Assembly: GCA_022709775.1 (NCBI GenBank)
Contig: JAKLIE010000030.1
Span: 1 to 9,767, forward strand
DNA from: Pseudomonadota bacterium
GTDB lineage: Bacteria > Pseudomonadota > Gammaproteobacteria > Burkholderiales > Casimicrobiaceae
Direction: 5' to 3'
Length of the DNA: 9,767 nucleotides
The translations under genes were made by a program, and so were the position numbers. The notes beneath the pieces are model-generated. The model did not search any database, was not told the DNA's origin, and was given only the letters and a program-made list of their open reading frames with translations. Positions 6,273-9,767 of the stretch are shown here, piece after piece. Position 1 is the stretch's first letter, and each line of letters begins with the position of its first letter.

Positions 6273-7623
6273 CGACCCGCGCGCGCCGGTCGTGCGCGCG
6301 GTCGCGGCGTGGCTCGGCGCGCTGCCCGCGACCGGCGGTCCGGTCGCGTTCGCGCTTTCCGGCGGCCGCGATTCCATCGTCCTGCTCGATGCCGGGACCG
6401 CGGCGCTGCGCGCGTGCGGCCGTCCGGCGCTGGGCCTGCACGTTCACCACGGCCTGCAGGCGGACGCCGATCGCTGGTCGGCGTTCTGCGCGAACGCCTG
6501 CGCCGAGCGCGGCGTCGCGTATGCGGAGCAGCGCGTCGCCGTGGCGCGCCCGCCGCGGACGAGCATCGAGGCGCAGGCGCGCGACGCCCGCTACGCCGCA
6601 CTGCGGGGGCTCGCGAGCCGGCACGGCGCGCACGTCGTCGCGCTCGCGCACCACCAGGACGACCAGGCCGAGACGCTGCTGCTCCAGCTCGGCCGCGGCG
6701 CTGGCCCGTCCGGCCTCGCCGCGATGTCCGCGTCGTCCCGCGACGCGTCGGGCCTCGCATGGTGCCGCCCGCTCCTCGGCGTGCCGCGCGCCGCCATCGA
6801 TGCGTATGCGCGCGACGCGCGGCTCCGGTGGGTCGAGGATCCGAGCAACGCCAACCCCCGCCTGCGCCGCAACGCGGTGCGGCAGCGCGTCGTTCCCGCG
6901 ATCGCGTCGACGCTGCCCGGCTATCCGGGGACGCTCGCGCGCGCCGCCGCGCACCAGGCGGATGCGGCGTCGCTTCTCGACGCGCTCGCCGGGATCGACG
7001 CGCGCGAGGCGCGCTACGACGAAGCCGACGGGTCGATCGACGCGTCCGCGTTCGCGCGGCTGCCGCCGGCCCGCGCGCGCAACCTGCTGCGCTGGTTCCT
7101 CCATGCGCGCGGACTGCCGCCGCCTTCGGCGGCCCGGCTCGACGCAATGCTTCGCCAGCTCGCCGGAGCAAGGGCCGACGCGCGCGTCGAGGTCGCCCAC
7201 GCCGGCGCGGTCGTCGGGCGGCACCGCGGCCGCGTCGTCGTGCACGGCGCAGCGCCCGGAGACTACCTGCGCGCGTGGCATGGCGAGCCGACGATCGCCT
7301 TGCCGCACGGCGAGCTCGCCTTCGAGCGCGCGGATGGCGCGGGGGTCGACGCCGAGCGCGCCGCGTCCGGACTGGCGATCCGGCCGCGCCATGGCGGCGA
7401 GCGCCTGCGGCTCGCGCCTGGTCAGGCGCGGCGGGCGCTGAAATCCCTGCTGCGCGAGTCCGGGCTCCCGGCGTGGGAGCGCGCCGCGCTGCCGCTCGTG
7501 ATGGCCGGCGAAACGCTGGTCGCGGTGCCCGGCATCGGCGTGGACGTCGCCTGGCAGGCGGGGCCGGGCCGCGCCGGCTGGCTGCCGGTATGGCGCCGCG
7601 GCGCGACGCCGACGACGGCGTAA
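6241..7623 (+). CDS. tilS: tRNA(Ile)-lysidine synthetase
   Basis: TilS joins lysine to cytidine 34 of the CAU-anticodon tRNA-Ile using ATP, switching its identity from Met to Ile so that AUA codons are read correctly; it is normally essential. The drawn form has 460 residues. The ATP-binding PP-loop SGGRDS is at 40-45 in a [16 protein letters not shown] context; [12 protein letters not shown] (66-77), [20 protein letters not shown] (136-155) and [17 protein letters not shown] (198-214) are TilS hallmarks. The C-terminal domain shows [11 protein letters not shown] (381-391), [15 protein letters not shown] (400-414) and [10 protein letters not shown] (426-435). ATG 6241 overlaps accA by 32 bases. 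Its first codons (AGT, TCA, AGG) are poor for this GC-rich gene, so GTG 6292 (443 residues, 19 bases after the accA stop) is a real alternative. Cotranscription with accA is likely. Confidence 0.94.
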   Translation: MASSRSSTRADDPRAPVVRAVAAWLGALPATGGPVAFALSGGRDSIVLLDAGTAALRACGRPALGLHVHHGLQADADRWSAFCANACAERGVAYAEQRVAVARPPRTSIEAQARDARYAALRGLASRHGAHVVALAHHQDDQAETLLLQLGRGAGPSGLAAMSASSRDASGLAWCRPLLGVPRAAIDAYARDARLRWVEDPSNANPRLRRNAVRQRVVPAIASTLPGYPGTLARAAAHQADAASLLDALAGIDAREARYDEADGSIDASAFARLPPARARNLLRWFLHARGLPPPSAARLDAMLRQLAGARADARVEVAHAGAVVGRHRGRVVVHGAAPGDYLRAWHGEPTIALPHGELAFERADGAGVDAERAASGLAIRPRHGGERLRLAPGQARRALKSLLRESGLPAWERAALPLVMAGETLVAVPGIGVDVAWQAGPGRAGWLPVWRRGATPTTA

Positions 7624-7663
7624 GCCGGCGGCGCCGCGACCGGCCACCTCCGGACGCGACGAT

Positions 7664-7680
7664 TCGGGGGAACGCCCCGA
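7664..7680. terminator. Short stem-loop between convergent tilS and Bug genes
   Basis: TCGGGG (7664-7669) pairs with CCCCGA (7675-7680) across a five-base loop GAACG, in the 99-base convergent gap. It could slow polymerase from either side, but neither strand has a T-run after it, so it is not a standard intrinsic terminator. A 10-bp palindrome GCGGCGCCGC just after tilS (7628-7637) is not distinctive at this GC content. Confidence 0.25.
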
Positions 7681-7722
7681 CGTCCCGTCATCGCTGCGCC
7701 TGCGCGCCCGGGGGGCTCCCGA

Positions 7723-9767
<2,045 letters not shown>

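Noticed and set aside
3528..6377. 949-codon minus-strand frame opposite the DMT, TSUP and accA genes
   Set aside because: Its Arg/Glu/His-rich composition is typical of the antisense of GC-rich coding DNA; all three sense genes are clearly real.
6259..7647. 462-codon minus-strand frame opposite tilS
   Set aside because: Shadow frame; the TilS motifs on the plus strand account for this region.

Overview
The window is GC-rich, densely coding chromosomal DNA from what looks like a betaproteobacterium, probably of the Burkholderiales or a neighbouring group. The evidence is the AccA and TilS sequences, the accA-tilS adjacency typical of betaproteobacteria, and a Bug/TctC-type receptor, a family greatly expanded in Burkholderiales. 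The species cannot be named from the sequence. I see no rRNA, tRNA, CRISPR array, insertion sequence, phage gene or other sign of recent transfer.

Layout. (1) Positions 1-3384, minus strand: a tartrate/D-malate dehydrogenase-family gene, then pntA and the first 187 codons of pntB. PntAB is the proton-driven membrane transhydrogenase that makes NADPH from NADH. (2) 3385-3506: a short divergent control region with a -10-like box on each strand and a strong terminator-like hairpin in front of the plus-strand gene. (3) 3507-5213, plus strand: two integral membrane transporters, one DMT/EamA and one TSUP (TauE/SafE), probably cotranscribed. (4) 5265-7623, plus strand: accA (acetyl-CoA carboxylase alpha subunit) and tilS (tRNA-Ile lysidine synthetase), overlapping or nearly so, behind a -10-like box that would give a nearly leaderless accA mRNA. 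(5) 7723-8691, minus strand: a periplasmic Bug/TctC receptor, convergent with tilS. (6) 8692-8968: a divergent control region with a TAGAAT box on each strand and an imperfect 16-bp palindrome. (7) 8969 to the end, plus strand: the N-terminal 266 residues of a TRAP transporter receptor (DctP family), cut by the window edge.

How the genes fit together. accA and tilS are housekeeping genes. Around them are carboxylate uptake and oxidation functions (Bug receptor, DctP receptor, tartrate/D-malate dehydrogenase) and a transhydrogenase that could turn NADH from such oxidation into NADPH; this metabolic link is inference. Every gene belongs to a known family, and I found no convincing undescribed system. 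The items most worth a second look are small regulatory structures: the hairpin at 3460-3484, the palindromes at 2281-2294 and 8796-8811, and the lack of Shine-Dalgarno sequences across the whole plus-strand block 3507-7623.
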